A stretch of 17,018 nt of DNA from Candidatus Hydrogenedentota bacterium (GCA_903922535.1 CAIXUF010000808.1:1-17018); one strand, 5' to 3'. Positions 1-8,230 are shown, counted from the first letter of the stretch. Notes: a model not told the origin generated them from the letters alone. Program-made: numbers and translations.

Positions 1-10
1 CCCAACCCTT

Positions 11-17
11 GGAGAGG
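11..17 (+). promoter_or_regulatory. Ribosome binding site of the modular lipoprotein gene
   Basis: A GGAGAGG Shine-Dalgarno sequence lies 7 bases before the ATG at position 25. The ATG is followed directly by a basic-hydrophobic lipoprotein signal peptide, so the site fixes this start. Anything further upstream is outside the window. Confidence 0.8.
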
Positions 18-24
18 TGTTGCC

Positions 25-3000
25 ATGAAACCTCAGAATCGGAAGTTGTTTGCGTTGGGGGGCTTTCTGTGCGCGCTCCTGGCCCTTCTGTTGACGGGGT
101 GCCCGCCGTCTTCGCAAGGCCCCAAAGTGACGCTTGTGAAAGAGGGGGGCGAACAGATCGGCGTCTCGCTGTCGCTTGCCGCGGGAGACAGCCTCGCGCT
201 TCAGGCGCAATCCACGTCCGCCGCCGACATCTTTTACTGGTCGAGCAGCGCGCCTGATGTTGCCGCCGTGGACGGCTCGGGTCATGTGACCGCGATTGCC
301 CCCGGGACGGTAATCATCACCGTAACGGGCTCGGTCAGCCTTGCCAGCGCCAGTATCCAGTTGCAGGTGTCGCCCGGCGCATCGGGCGAAGGCGAGGGGG
401 AGGTGGCGCAAGAAGGTGAGGTGCCGCAGGAAGGGGAAGTGACACGGGAAGGTGAGGTGGTGATTGAAGGTGAGGTGGTGAAGGAAGGGGAAACGACGGG
501 AGAAGGTGAAGGCCAGACCGTTCCCGGCATCGTGTTCACCGTGAACGACAATGGAAGCACCGCATCCGTTCCGTTGAATGAGGAATTCGCGGTGCGGCTG
601 GCGTCGGGCTACGATGGCGGCTATGAATGGACGGTCACCGCCATTGACAAGAGCATCCTGGAGAACCTGTCGCACACACACGACCTGTCCGGCTGCCCGG
701 CCGATGTGGAGGGGTGCAGCGGGGATGAGGTCTTCATTTTCACGTCGCACACCGTGGGGCAGACCATCCTCTCGCTGGAAATGCGGCGGAGCTGGGAAGA
801 CGCAACCCTCCCCCCGGCAGCCTCATTCACGATCAAGATACAGGTTGTTGCGGGAAGCGAGGGGGAATCTGGATGCGTGGATGAACCGGTCCGGATGATG
901 CCGTTCTCCGGGCGTTTCGGATACGGGCTTGCCGGGGCGTTTGGCTTCACGGGGTCGCTGACCAAGCAGGCACTTACCGATCCCGCCTGGCTTCTCGAAG
1001 GGACTTTCACGTTCCCGACCGGAGGATATGCGGTCGCTCTGCAGGAGATCCTCATAGCGGAGTCCTATCCGGAACAGGTGTCCGTGACCATCGTGGTGAC
1101 CCCGCCGCCGCCCAATGTCCCCGTGCCGCAAGTCATTACACAGGCGTCCGTCACGGCCGAGATTGCCGTCGCCAACGGGGCCACGTTCAAGATTCGCACG
1201 CTGACGTGCCCGCCTGGTGAAATCGGGGGTGAGGGCGAAGGTGAAGTCGGGAGTGAAGGCGAGGGTGAAGGCGAATGGACCCCGCAGGGCGAAGCGTCAT
1301 GGATTCCCGGCGATACAGGTCCCGCCGCCTGGACGGTAAAACCAAAGGCCCCGACAGAGGCGGACATCATCCGTTTCTCCGGTCCCTCGGCCGTGTACCA
1401 GAACCTTTGCCACGCGCTGGTGACCGCCGGCCAGCCCCAAATCTTGATGGACCCGACCAGCCACCGGATACGGCTGGCTTTCGCGCCGGTCGCAACCTTC
1501 GTGGCATGCGACGATGTCCGCAAGCCCGTTGCCGGCGTCCAAGGCTCCTTTGGCCCGCTTGAAAAGGGCGATTGGATACTCTACGCGGAAAGCGCGGCCG
1601 ATTCCCTGTTGAGCTTCAACATCTCGCTGCATGTCGGCGCCGCGGTTCCCGGTTTCGATGCGCATTTGAAACCCATTCCCGACGACTCGGACGGGAATTA
1701 TCTTACGGGCGCGGAAGAGGCGGCGCTCGGCATCCCTCAGGATGATCCGATCCACTCCGGCGGGGAAGTCCCGGCGGGGGTGCAAATGGCGCACCAGTTG
1801 TTCGAGCAGATTGCGCAGTTGCCGGTCTGCCCGGGACCTGTGCCCATGCCTCTTATGGATGCGAACGGAAATACGACGACAACCCCGATTCCGGTGATTC
1901 CGCCGCTTTGCAAGACGCCCGTGGAAGCGAACTGCATGGAGAAATGCTCCGTGTGCGGCGAGCCCTGCAACTGCGGCTTTGTGGCCATCAACGGCGCAGG
2001 GATCGTGGATCCGGCGACAGGGGTGACCGCACAGTTTCAGGTGAGCTTTGCCGCGCTTCACTATATGCGGCACGGTTCGTTGAGCTACGGCTGGAAAAAT
2101 GACGCCTACGCCGGACGCGTGGATGTTGTTGCGCTGATGCGCCTGTTCAACCCGCCGCCCGACCCGCTGTCGCAACTGACCGGTTTGTTCCTCAAGGCCG
2201 ATTCGGACGGCGACGGGTGCCTGTCGCTGGCGGAACTCACGACCGTTGTGCCGGCGATGGACGACAAACTGTTCGGGCTGTTGCAGCAGTTGGTTGAATG
2301 CCCCTATGCCGGGCCCCTCGCGGACGGCACGGATCCAAGCCGGCCGCAATTGATTGACGAGATTTGCTTCTGCGGCAACATCAACGCGACGCCGGAGCTG
2401 CTCAAAGACATTTTGACCGTCGTGCTGTCCGCAGCCGATACGGACGGCGACCAATCCATTTCGTTTGCCGAGGCGCAGGCCTATATGCCCTCGCTGACGG
2501 ACGGCGTCTTCAAGTTCCTTGATCAAAACGGTGACGGCGTCATTAGCGCCGCGGATATCCCGAGTCCGCCGCCGCCCGACCCGCTTTCCGAACTGACAGG
2601 TCTGTTCCTCAAGGCCGATTCGGACGGCGACGGGTGCCTGTCGCTGGCGGAACTCAAGACCGTTCTGCCGTCGATGGACGACAAGTTGTTCGCGCTGTTG
2701 CAGCAGTTGGTGGAGTGCCCCTATGCCGGGCCCCTTGCGGATGGCACGGATCCCAGCCGGCCGCAACGGATAGATGAGATTTGCTTCTGCGGCAATATCA
2801 ACGCGACGCCGGAACTGCTCAAAGACATACTGGCCGCCGTGCTGGCCGCGGCCGACACGGATGGCGACCAATCCCTTTCGTTTGCCGAGGCGCAGGCCTA
2901 TATGCCCCCGCTGACGGATGGCATCTTCAAGTTTCTTGATCAGAACGGCGACGGCGTGATTAACGCCGCGGACGTTCCGAATCCGCCGCCACCCCCGCCG

Positions 3001-3732
3001 CCGATTGACTGGATTGTGAACGGACAATGTCCGGCGCAATGGACGATTGATCCCCCGGCGCCGGCGACCGGGAGCCCCATTCACTTCTCCGGCCCCACGC
3101 CGGCCTTTGGCAGTGCGTGCGAAGCCACCTCGGAGATGGGCACGCCCCGGCTGAGCATCGATCCGTCAGCCCAGAGGATAGAACTCCTGTTTGATCCGTT
3201 GCCGGGGCCCATGCCCTGCCCGTTGGTCTATGCCCCTGTCTGCGGCCTGCAAGGGGTCCTGGGACCGCTCAAAGAGGGGGCGTGGACGCTCTTCTGCAGC
3301 AATCCGAAAGTGACGTTCGATCTGAGCTTCACCGTGCAGGGCGCCGTGCCGCCACCGGTGGACTGCGCCGAGGCCCAGTGGATTCCCGGCGAGTCGGGAC
3401 CCAAGGACTGGACGATGGAGATGCTGCCGCTGGGCGCGCCCGTGAACGGAATCCGCATCGCCGGTCCCACGCCGGTGTTCGGCAACGACTGCATGGGCCA
3501 GGCGGGACTGGGCGGATGCCCCTTTGTGTGCAGGGATGACACCGCGAGGACGCTCACGCTGCTATTCGAGGGACCGCCGCCGGAGGTCTGCTACCAGGTG
3601 TATGCCCCTGTTTGCGGGCTTGCGGCGCAGATTATCGGCATCGCGAACGGAACATGGACCTTTTCGGCGCCCACGCTGATTCCGCCGGTGCTGCTGACTT
3701 TCACCATAGGCACCGACCCGGTCGCTCTGTGA
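25..3732 (+). CDS. Large modular surface lipoprotein (Big_2, chagasin-like, EGE linkers, duplicated EF-hand block, triplicated unnamed module)
   Basis: This is a 1235-residue exported protein. Residues 1-26 form a lipoprotein signal with lipobox LLTGC, so it is probably lipid-anchored through Cys26. Residues ~45-115 match a bacterial Ig-like Big_2 domain (WSSSAPDVAAVD, then VTAIAPGTVIITV). Residues 121-163 are EGEVxx repeats. Residues ~169-275 look chagasin-like (GYEW, GDEVFIF, RRSWED). Residues ~283-400 are beta-rich and unrecognised, and a second EGE linker follows near 401-420. Three copies of an unnamed module start at residues 426, 996 and 1119. Residues ~629-660 are Cys-rich. Residues 713-990 are two 139-residue copies of an EF-hand block with DxDxDG loops near 726, 805, 833, 865, 944 and 972. 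No catalytic motif is visible, so adhesion, scaffolding or protease inhibition are all possible. The next gene downstream is convergent. Confidence 0.85.
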   Translation: MKPQNRKLFALGGFLCALLALLLTGCPPSSQGPKVTLVKEGGEQIGVSLSLAAGDSLALQAQSTSAADIFYWSSSAPDVAAVDGSGHVTAIAPGTVIITVTGSVSLASASIQLQVSPGASGEGEGEVAQEGEVPQEGEVTREGEVVIEGEVVKEGETTGEGEGQTVPGIVFTVNDNGSTASVPLNEEFAVRLASGYDGGYEWTVTAIDKSILENLSHTHDLSGCPADVEGCSGDEVFIFTSHTVGQTILSLEMRRSWEDATLPPAASFTIKIQVVAGSEGESGCVDEPVRMMPFSGRFGYGLAGAFGFTGSLTKQALTDPAWLLEGTFTFPTGGYAVALQEILIAESYPEQVSVTIVVTPPPPNVPVPQVITQASVTAEIAVANGATFKIRTLTCPPGEIGGEGEGEVGSEGEGEGEWTPQGEASWIPGDTGPAAWTVKPKAPTEADIIRFSGPSAVYQNLCHALVTAGQPQILMDPTSHRIRLAFAPVATFVACDDVRKPVAGVQGSFGPLEKGDWILYAESAADSLLSFNISLHVGAAVPGFDAHLKPIPDDSDGNYLTGAEEAALGIPQDDPIHSGGEVPAGVQMAHQLFEQIAQLPVCPGPVPMPLMDANGNTTTTPIPVIPPLCKTPVEANCMEKCSVCGEPCNCGFVAINGAGIVDPATGVTAQFQVSFAALHYMRHGSLSYGWKNDAYAGRVDVVALMRLFNPPPDPLSQLTGLFLKADSDGDGCLSLAELTTVVPAMDDKLFGLLQQLVECPYAGPLADGTDPSRPQLIDEICFCGNINATPELLKDILTVVLSAADTDGDQSISFAEAQAYMPSLTDGVFKFLDQNGDGVISAADIPSPPPPDPLSELTGLFLKADSDGDGCLSLAELKTVLPSMDDKLFALLQQLVECPYAGPLADGTDPSRPQRIDEICFCGNINATPELLKDILAAVLAAADTDGDQSLSFAEAQAYMPPLTDGIFKFLDQNGDGVINAADVPNPPPPPPPIDWIVNGQCPAQWTIDPPAPATGSPIHFSGPTPAFGSACEATSEMGTPRLSIDPSAQRIELLFDPLPGPMPCPLVYAPVCGLQGVLGPLKEGAWTLFCSNPKVTFDLSFTVQGAVPPPVDCAEAQWIPGESGPKDWTMEMLPLGAPVNGIRIAGPTPVFGNDCMGQAGLGGCPFVCRDDTARTLTLLFEGPPPEVCYQVYAPVCGLAAQIIGIANGTWTFSAPTLIPPVLLTFTIGTDPVAL
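385..513 (+). repeat. EGEVxx low-complexity repeat (18-bp period)
   Basis: The codons spell EGEG, then EGEV followed by two variable residues (AQ, PQ, TR, VI, VK), ending in EGET-TG-EGEG. The unit is six codons. Glu and Gly codons alternate between synonyms (gaa/gag, ggt/ggc/ggg), so the repeat is kept at protein level and is not a recent DNA slippage product. It probably forms an acidic extended linker between the Big_2 and chagasin-like domains. Confidence 0.8.
1228..1278 (+). repeat. Second EGE low-complexity linker
   Basis: Residues ~401-420 of the lipoprotein read as Gly-Glu alternations (GGEGEGEVGSEGEGEGE). The run separates the beta-rich region from the first copy of the unnamed W-module. 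Its composition matches the linkers of the propeller protein at 8424-11297. Confidence 0.7.
2161..2994 (+). repeat. Tandem 417-bp duplication encoding two EF-hand blocks
   Basis: Two copies, 2161-2577 and 2578-2994, lie head to tail with an exact 139-codon period; for example GATCAAAACGG at 2521 recurs as GATCAGAACGG at 2938. Each copy encodes DPLS(Q/E)LTGLFLKADSDGDG, a conserved VECPYAG/ICFCGN segment, and two further DxDGDx and DxNGDG loops. Many differences are synonymous third-position changes, so the copies have diverged under protein-level constraint. Each copy ends in a Pro-rich hinge. Confidence 0.9.
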
Positions 3733-3784
3733 TTGCCGAAGGCAGTCAGGCTGGCGGGACGAGCACGCACGGGACAGGCGCAGG

Positions 3785-5701
3785 TTATTTGCCTGGAACC
3801 TCATAGCTGTACAGGTGCGAGCCGCTGCCGAAGTAGATGCGGCCGTCGAGCATGTCGCCGCCGGGTTCTATGGCCACAGGGGATTGGGCCAGCATCGTGA
3901 TCGCGTGCGTTTCGGGATCCACGCGGGCAATGCCCTTTTGAAACAGCATGTGGAGCGTGCCGTCTGGACCAGGCACGAACACGCGCGGGCCCTGTTGGGA
4001 ACAGGAAGGTCCGAACTGGGCTGCCGTGTCCTCCTCGTGGATGACCTTGCGTTGGGCGGGGTCGAACACGAAGAAGTGTTTCCGGTCCGCAATTCCATAG
4101 ATCAAACCGTTCGGCGCGGCGCACAAGTCCGTGTACTCCTGAACGCCGGAAAAGACGGCCTCGTGCCATTCGACCTGCTTCGTTGTCATGTCGATGATGT
4201 ACAGTTCGGCTTCCTTCGCCTTCTTCTCCCCGCCGGTGCCGGGACTCGTGGTGGTGCCGCCGAGCAGCCTGTCATTCGGAAGGGCCGCCAGACTCATTGT
4301 CGAATGTTCCGGCAGGAGGCTTGTGTGTTCGACGAGCGTTCTGGTCTGTGTTTCGCGATCCCAGAAGAGCAGTCCACCGCCGGTGTAGCCGTAGCCGGGC
4401 GTTCCGGCGAGCACCAGCCGCCTGCCGTCGGGATGGGGCAGCAGTTTGTGGGGACGGTGAATGGGCGGCGTGCAGTCCGTGAGGAAGAGCGGATTGCAGC
4501 CGGGTTTGCCTTTTTCGGTTGGCACCCATTCTTTGGACGGGTCCCATTCGAGCAGGAACCCGCCCCCGTATCCGCCGATGAAGAAGCGGTCCCCCTGCCG
4601 CGCTATCGTGTTTGCCTGGCCGTAGCACTCGCGGTTGGTCCACGTGTCCGTCTTAGGATCGTAGCTGAAGAAGCGCATGGGAAACGCGGTTCCGCCGCAA
4701 ATGGTGCCGTCTGGCGCGGCCGCCACGCCCATGATATGGGCACCCTCGCTCGTGTACTCGAAGCTTAGCTTCTTTGATTCGCCCGTCTTGGGATCTTCCA
4801 CCACCAGGACGCGGTCGACGAGGTCGCAGGTTTGCAGGCGCCTGCCGCTGGGGAACGCGCGATGGAACAGGCCCTGGCTGTCGGTGATGATGGGTTTCTT
4901 TTGAAGCTGCTCCGGTTGCGCGCACTTCGCGCGCTCGCCGTTGTAAAACTCGTACCAGTCTTCTTTCCCCCCGCCGCCGGCATGCCCGTACACGCGCCCG
5001 TTCGTGTACCGGCATACATAGCCGTATCCCTTGATGCGCTCCGCCTCCGGGAGCAGGGGCTTCGCCTCGCCGGAGCCGGGGTCAAGCGCAATGATCTGGC
5101 TGGCGGTGGCGCCGATCCCGAAATAGATCCACCCCTTGTCGTCGGCGGCGACGGCGCGCTGGTACTGGTTCCAGTTCTGCTTGTAGACGTGCCCGTAGTC
5201 CTTGAACGCGCCTGTCGCCGGATCGTAGGACGCCACGCCGCTGTTGGGATAGGTGACGGACCAGATGACGCCGTTATCATCCTCCGTCATGCCCATGGCC
5301 ATCTGCGGCACAGTCTGGGCCGTGAAGGTGAAGGCGCGCTTGACGGGATCAAACTCCGTGAAATGGCTGTTGAAATGGGTGTAGAACCTGTTCTTGCCGG
5401 AGAGGATGGATGCGTAGGGGCAGTCGCCGCCCGGCGGGAAGGGCATGGCGATCTGCTCGCTTTTGCCGGTCTCGGCATCGATCATCAGCAGCGCATAGCC
5501 GCCCCGGCAGTCGAACAGCCACACCAGCACGACGTCGCGTCCGTCGCCGTCCACCGTGGCCACGATGCCGCGGTGGTTGCTGACGGGCGTGGCGGCACCG
5601 TGGTGGAGGAAGCCGTTGCCCAAGTCCTCCGTCGCGGCGGATGCGAGCGGCATCCACAGGGCCGTCACTGCAAGACCCAACAGCATCATTTGTTTTGACA
5701 T
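3785..5701 (-). CDS. Secreted beta-propeller protein, second gene of the heparinase-family unit
   Basis: The protein is 638 residues from the ATG at 5701. A longer frame exists, but this start has an AGGAGG site 6 bases upstream and is followed by a signal peptide cleaved after ASA at residue 22. The mature chain carries many propeller-like strand motifs (SHFTEFDPVKRAF, GVASYDPATGAF, QIIALDPGSGEA, RFFSYDPKTDTW, KHFFVFDPAQRKV, GIARVDPETHAI), typical of NHL/streptogramin-lyase-like or PQQ-like propellers. I do not recognise the exact family and no active-site residues can be assigned. It starts 13 bp after the stop of the heparinase II/III gene and is almost certainly co-transcribed with it, which suggests a role in binding or processing the same extracellular glycan. 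It could be an uncharacterised lyase or only a binding protein. Confidence 0.85.
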   Translation of the reverse strand: MSKQMMLLGLAVTALWMPLASAATEDLGNGFLHHGAATPVSNHRGIVATVDGDGRDVVLVWLFDCRGGYALLMIDAETGKSEQIAMPFPPGGDCPYASILSGKNRFYTHFNSHFTEFDPVKRAFTFTAQTVPQMAMGMTEDDNGVIWSVTYPNSGVASYDPATGAFKDYGHVYKQNWNQYQRAVAADDKGWIYFGIGATASQIIALDPGSGEAKPLLPEAERIKGYGYVCRYTNGRVYGHAGGGGKEDWYEFYNGERAKCAQPEQLQKKPIITDSQGLFHRAFPSGRRLQTCDLVDRVLVVEDPKTGESKKLSFEYTSEGAHIMGVAAAPDGTICGGTAFPMRFFSYDPKTDTWTNRECYGQANTIARQGDRFFIGGYGGGFLLEWDPSKEWVPTEKGKPGCNPLFLTDCTPPIHRPHKLLPHPDGRRLVLAGTPGYGYTGGGLLFWDRETQTRTLVEHTSLLPEHSTMSLAALPNDRLLGGTTTSPGTGGEKKAKEAELYIIDMTTKQVEWHEAVFSGVQEYTDLCAAPNGLIYGIADRKHFFVFDPAQRKVIHEEDTAAQFGPSCSQQGPRVFVPGPDGTLHMLFQKGIARVDPETHAITMLAQSPVAIEPGGDMLDGRIYFGSGSHLYSYEVPGK

Positions 5702-5707
5702 GGTGGT

Positions 5708-5713
5708 CCTCCT
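5708..5713 (-). promoter_or_regulatory. Ribosome binding site deciding the propeller gene start
   Basis: On the minus strand AGGAGG stands six bases before the ATG at 5701-5699. It lies immediately after the stop codon (5717-5715) of the upstream lyase gene. The position favours this start over an ATG 50 codons further upstream inside the lyase gene, whose extra residues look like out-of-frame sequence. Confidence 0.85.
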
Positions 5714-5714
5714 G

Positions 5715-8177
5715 CTAACGAGTGGTCTTGGAAAGCGTAATGGTAATGGATGAGGCGTCGCGGAGATGGTCTTCGCCGCCGTAGGTGTCGTATTGAATGG
5801 CGTTGAACGCGTGGCTGGTGGGGGGGGCTTCGGACCAGTCCGCTTCGGCACCGCCGATTTCGTTGAGCGTTGCGGACAACTTTTCCGTCGGCGTCACAAA
5901 CGACAACGTTGTGCCTCCCGAAAATGCCAGTGCATTGCCGTTGCGCGCGACGCTGAACGCGGCGTCGCCGGCGAGGGATGTGCCGTCGGAGAACAGGACT
6001 TCGCCATCGCCGAACTTGACATAATAGGTATTGCTCTTGGTCTTCAAGAACACTCCGTGTGGCCCCGCCTTGTCCACGTCCGGGGCGCTCTGTTTGACGG
6101 ATTGCAGATTCGGCTCGGTCTTGTACGCGTCCCAGACAGCCAGATAGGGGGCGTTGTTGGCGCGGCGCGCGCAAAGGGTTTGGCACGGAGGATGTTCGGG
6201 CGTGACCACGGCGTTGTCGATGGGGTACGTTTCGAGGGTGAACACGGTGGTCTTTGCGTTTCCCAGCAGCGTCAGCCTGGACGTGACATCACCCACATGC
6301 CATTGGGCTTCCCAATCGTCTTCCGTTGTCGCGCTTGAGGTGTTCCCGCCGCCTCCGTAGAGCCATGCTTTTGGCTCGAAGACGGCCGGTTCAGTTTTCA
6401 CGGACAGTTCCGGGACAGGCCCGGCGTGGTTGACGATCCAGTCGTGGGTGCTTCCGCCCTCGACCTGGAAACAGTCGATGACAATGTCTTCGACGACGGC
6501 CACGGAACGCCGGTATACCCCGGCCTGCGGATAGAGGTGATCGCCGCGCAATTCCGCAAACTGCGCGAACTTGCCCGGGAAGAAGAACTTCACCTCGGGG
6601 ACTTTCCCGCCTGTAAGACTTTCGCCCTGCTTCTGCGATGTGGTGTCAACCGTCACCGTGTTGTGGGATTGCGAGAGAGTGCCCAGTTCGCGCGTGACGG
6701 ATTCGTTGTAAGGCGTCGCCTTTTCCAGCGCCAACAGCTTTCCCTGCGAGAACAGTGTCAGCGTCAGGCGGTCCGCGTGCTGGTGCCCGCCGCCGGGCAA
6801 CAGCGCGTTGAGCCCCACCCAGATCCGGTTGCCTTCCCATTCGCTGCGCAGCGACACCCAGCCGCTTGAGAGAAAGGAGGACGTGAAGGGCGTCGGCTGC
6901 TGATTGATCTCCGGTGCGCCGTACAACAGCCCCGACATGCTTCGGTTCCCCTTCCGGAGCGATTCGTAATCACCGACGGCGCGCACGTCAAAATACCTGT
7001 AGCCAATCTCCGCCGTGGACGCGTACTCCTGCATGCCCGCCCAGGGCGCCATCGAGTCGCCAACGGTGACCATGGTCCGATCCGGCATGGCCATGGACAC
7101 GAACCATTCGAGCGCGTTCTTGATAACCTTTGCCCCGGCGTTGTCCGGTGAAGTGAGGTCGTAGTCCTTTTCAGGAAAGCGGGCCGGGTCCATTTTGGAG
7201 AGATTGCGCAGGAGCACGGCGTCCTCGCAGAATGCGTTGAGCGGATAGAGGTGGTAGCCCGAGCACAACTCCCAATAGGCCCCGTCGGGTTTGAAGTGTT
7301 CGGCGATGAGTTTGCGCAGGCTGTGGTGATCGGGCTGTTTCTCCGGCGTGAATTCGCCGTACCCGCACGCCCAATCGACGAGGTCGTCACGTTCGAGCGC
7401 CGCGGCGGTCTGGAGAATGGCCCGGTGCCACTGATAGAGGTTGTTGTGGTTGTAGGTGTAAATCGGTTCGAGCATCTCGTCTTCGAGCATCCGCGTCAGA
7501 ACGTCTTTCTCCACGCGCGCCCGCTCCTCCGCGCTCATGACGCCGCGCGCAAGCTCATACGCGAGGGCGAGTTCGTACAGGACGGCGCTGTCACCCTCGC
7601 GGTGGTAGGTGAGGATGCGCGATTGCTGGCCTTCGCCTTTTCGGTCGGTCGGCAGGTTGCGGATCGTGTCGGCGAACAGCAGCAGCAGTTCCGTCGCCTT
7701 CTTTTGCAGGGCCTCATTTTGCTCCACCCGGCCGAGGAGCGCCAGGTTTGCCGCCGTGGAGGACGCCGAGAGATAGAAGAGGCACTTCCAGCCGTCGTAC
7801 ATGGTTCCATGATAACGGTCGGCGGGGGTGTAGATGCCCGCGTCGGTGTCCGGCGCGAAATCCCTGCCGCAGGTGGCGCAGTGAAACGACCGGGGGTTAA
7901 ACGGATCAAAGTGCAGCCGGGTGCGGTCGTCGGGACACGAGAAGTTGTGGTACACATTGCCGCAGGTTGTGGGGAACACCTCGTGCAGCTTTTCGGGCGG
8001 CGTGTTCAGCCACGTCTCCGCGCCTTTCTTCTGGTTCTCAATCAGATGCGCGGCCCATGGCTGGGACGTGTCCTTGTCGCGGATCTCCACGATCGTTTGT
8101 TGGTTGACCATCCCGGCGGGATGTTGCCAGTTTGCGGCGCCGATGCAGGCGATCAGTAGCTGTGCCGATATCCACAT
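5715..8177 (-). CDS. Secreted heparinase II/III-family polysaccharide lyase
   Basis: This 820-residue protein starts at the ATG at 8177, with GGGGAGG 11 bases upstream; an in-frame ATG 26 codons earlier adds no sensible sequence. A short, weak signal peptide precedes an alpha-helical toroid-like region containing YNHNN (N243-H244-N245-N246) and QWHRA, consistent with the Asn/His catalytic site of the alginate lyase/heparinase fold. The C-terminal heparinase II/III-type beta domain shows GGGHQHADRLTL (H465, H467, D469) and SHNTVTVD near residue 507. Cys72, Cys81, Cys100 and Cys103 form a CX8C...CX2C set, probably a zinc-binding insert near the N terminus. The family cleaves uronic-acid polysaccharides (heparin, alginate and related) by beta-elimination; the substrate cannot be read from the sequence. 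It heads a two-gene unit with the propeller gene. Confidence 0.88.
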   Translation of the reverse strand: MWISAQLLIACIGAANWQHPAGMVNQQTIVEIRDKDTSQPWAAHLIENQKKGAETWLNTPPEKLHEVFPTTCGNVYHNFSCPDDRTRLHFDPFNPRSFHCATCGRDFAPDTDAGIYTPADRYHGTMYDGWKCLFYLSASSTAANLALLGRVEQNEALQKKATELLLLFADTIRNLPTDRKGEGQQSRILTYHREGDSAVLYELALAYELARGVMSAEERARVEKDVLTRMLEDEMLEPIYTYNHNNLYQWHRAILQTAAALERDDLVDWACGYGEFTPEKQPDHHSLRKLIAEHFKPDGAYWELCSGYHLYPLNAFCEDAVLLRNLSKMDPARFPEKDYDLTSPDNAGAKVIKNALEWFVSMAMPDRTMVTVGDSMAPWAGMQEYASTAEIGYRYFDVRAVGDYESLRKGNRSMSGLLYGAPEINQQPTPFTSSFLSSGWVSLRSEWEGNRIWVGLNALLPGGGHQHADRLTLTLFSQGKLLALEKATPYNESVTRELGTLSQSHNTVTVDTTSQKQGESLTGGKVPEVKFFFPGKFAQFAELRGDHLYPQAGVYRRSVAVVEDIVIDCFQVEGGSTHDWIVNHAGPVPELSVKTEPAVFEPKAWLYGGGGNTSSATTEDDWEAQWHVGDVTSRLTLLGNAKTTVFTLETYPIDNAVVTPEHPPCQTLCARRANNAPYLAVWDAYKTEPNLQSVKQSAPDVDKAGPHGVFLKTKSNTYYVKFGDGEVLFSDGTSLAGDAAFSVARNGNALAFSGGTTLSFVTPTEKLSATLNEIGGAEADWSEAPPTSHAFNAIQYDTYGGEDHLRDASSITITLSKTTR

Positions 8178-8188
8178 GTGATGCGGTT

Positions 8189-8195
8189 CCTCCCC
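8189..8195 (-). promoter_or_regulatory. Ribosome binding site of the heparinase-family gene
   Basis: GGGGAGG on the minus strand lies 11 bases before the ATG at 8177. The spacing is somewhat long but the match is strong, and it supports this start over the in-frame ATG 26 codons upstream. Confidence 0.6.
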
Positions 8196-8198
8196 GTA

Positions 8199-8227
8199 AT
8201 CATAGCAAGGAGCCGGGGCAAGGTACA
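8199..8227 (-). promoter_or_regulatory. Possible sigma70-type promoter for the lyase/propeller unit
   Basis: Minus-strand TATGAT (8204-8199, five of six consensus bases) is preceded at 17 bases by a weak -35, TGTACC (8227-8222). The implied leader would be only about 15 nt, placing the ribosome site close to the RNA 5' end. The weak -35 keeps confidence low. Confidence 0.3.
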
Positions 8228-8230
8228 GGC

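Noticed and set aside
1297..3084. 595-codon open frame on the minus strand opposite the lipoprotein gene
   Set aside because: It is Arg/His/Gly-rich with no ribosome site or signal, and mirrors the EF-hand duplication of the plus-strand gene. It is a GC-driven shadow.
3733..3784. Bidirectional terminator between convergent genes
   Set aside because: Only a 4-bp stem (TGCC-GAA-GGCA) and no T-run is present, so intrinsic termination cannot be supported.
5702..5851. 50-codon N-terminal extension of the secreted propeller gene
   Set aside because: It overlaps the end of the lyase gene, is Pro/Thr/Arg-rich, and would bury the signal peptide; the AGGAGG site marks the internal ATG.
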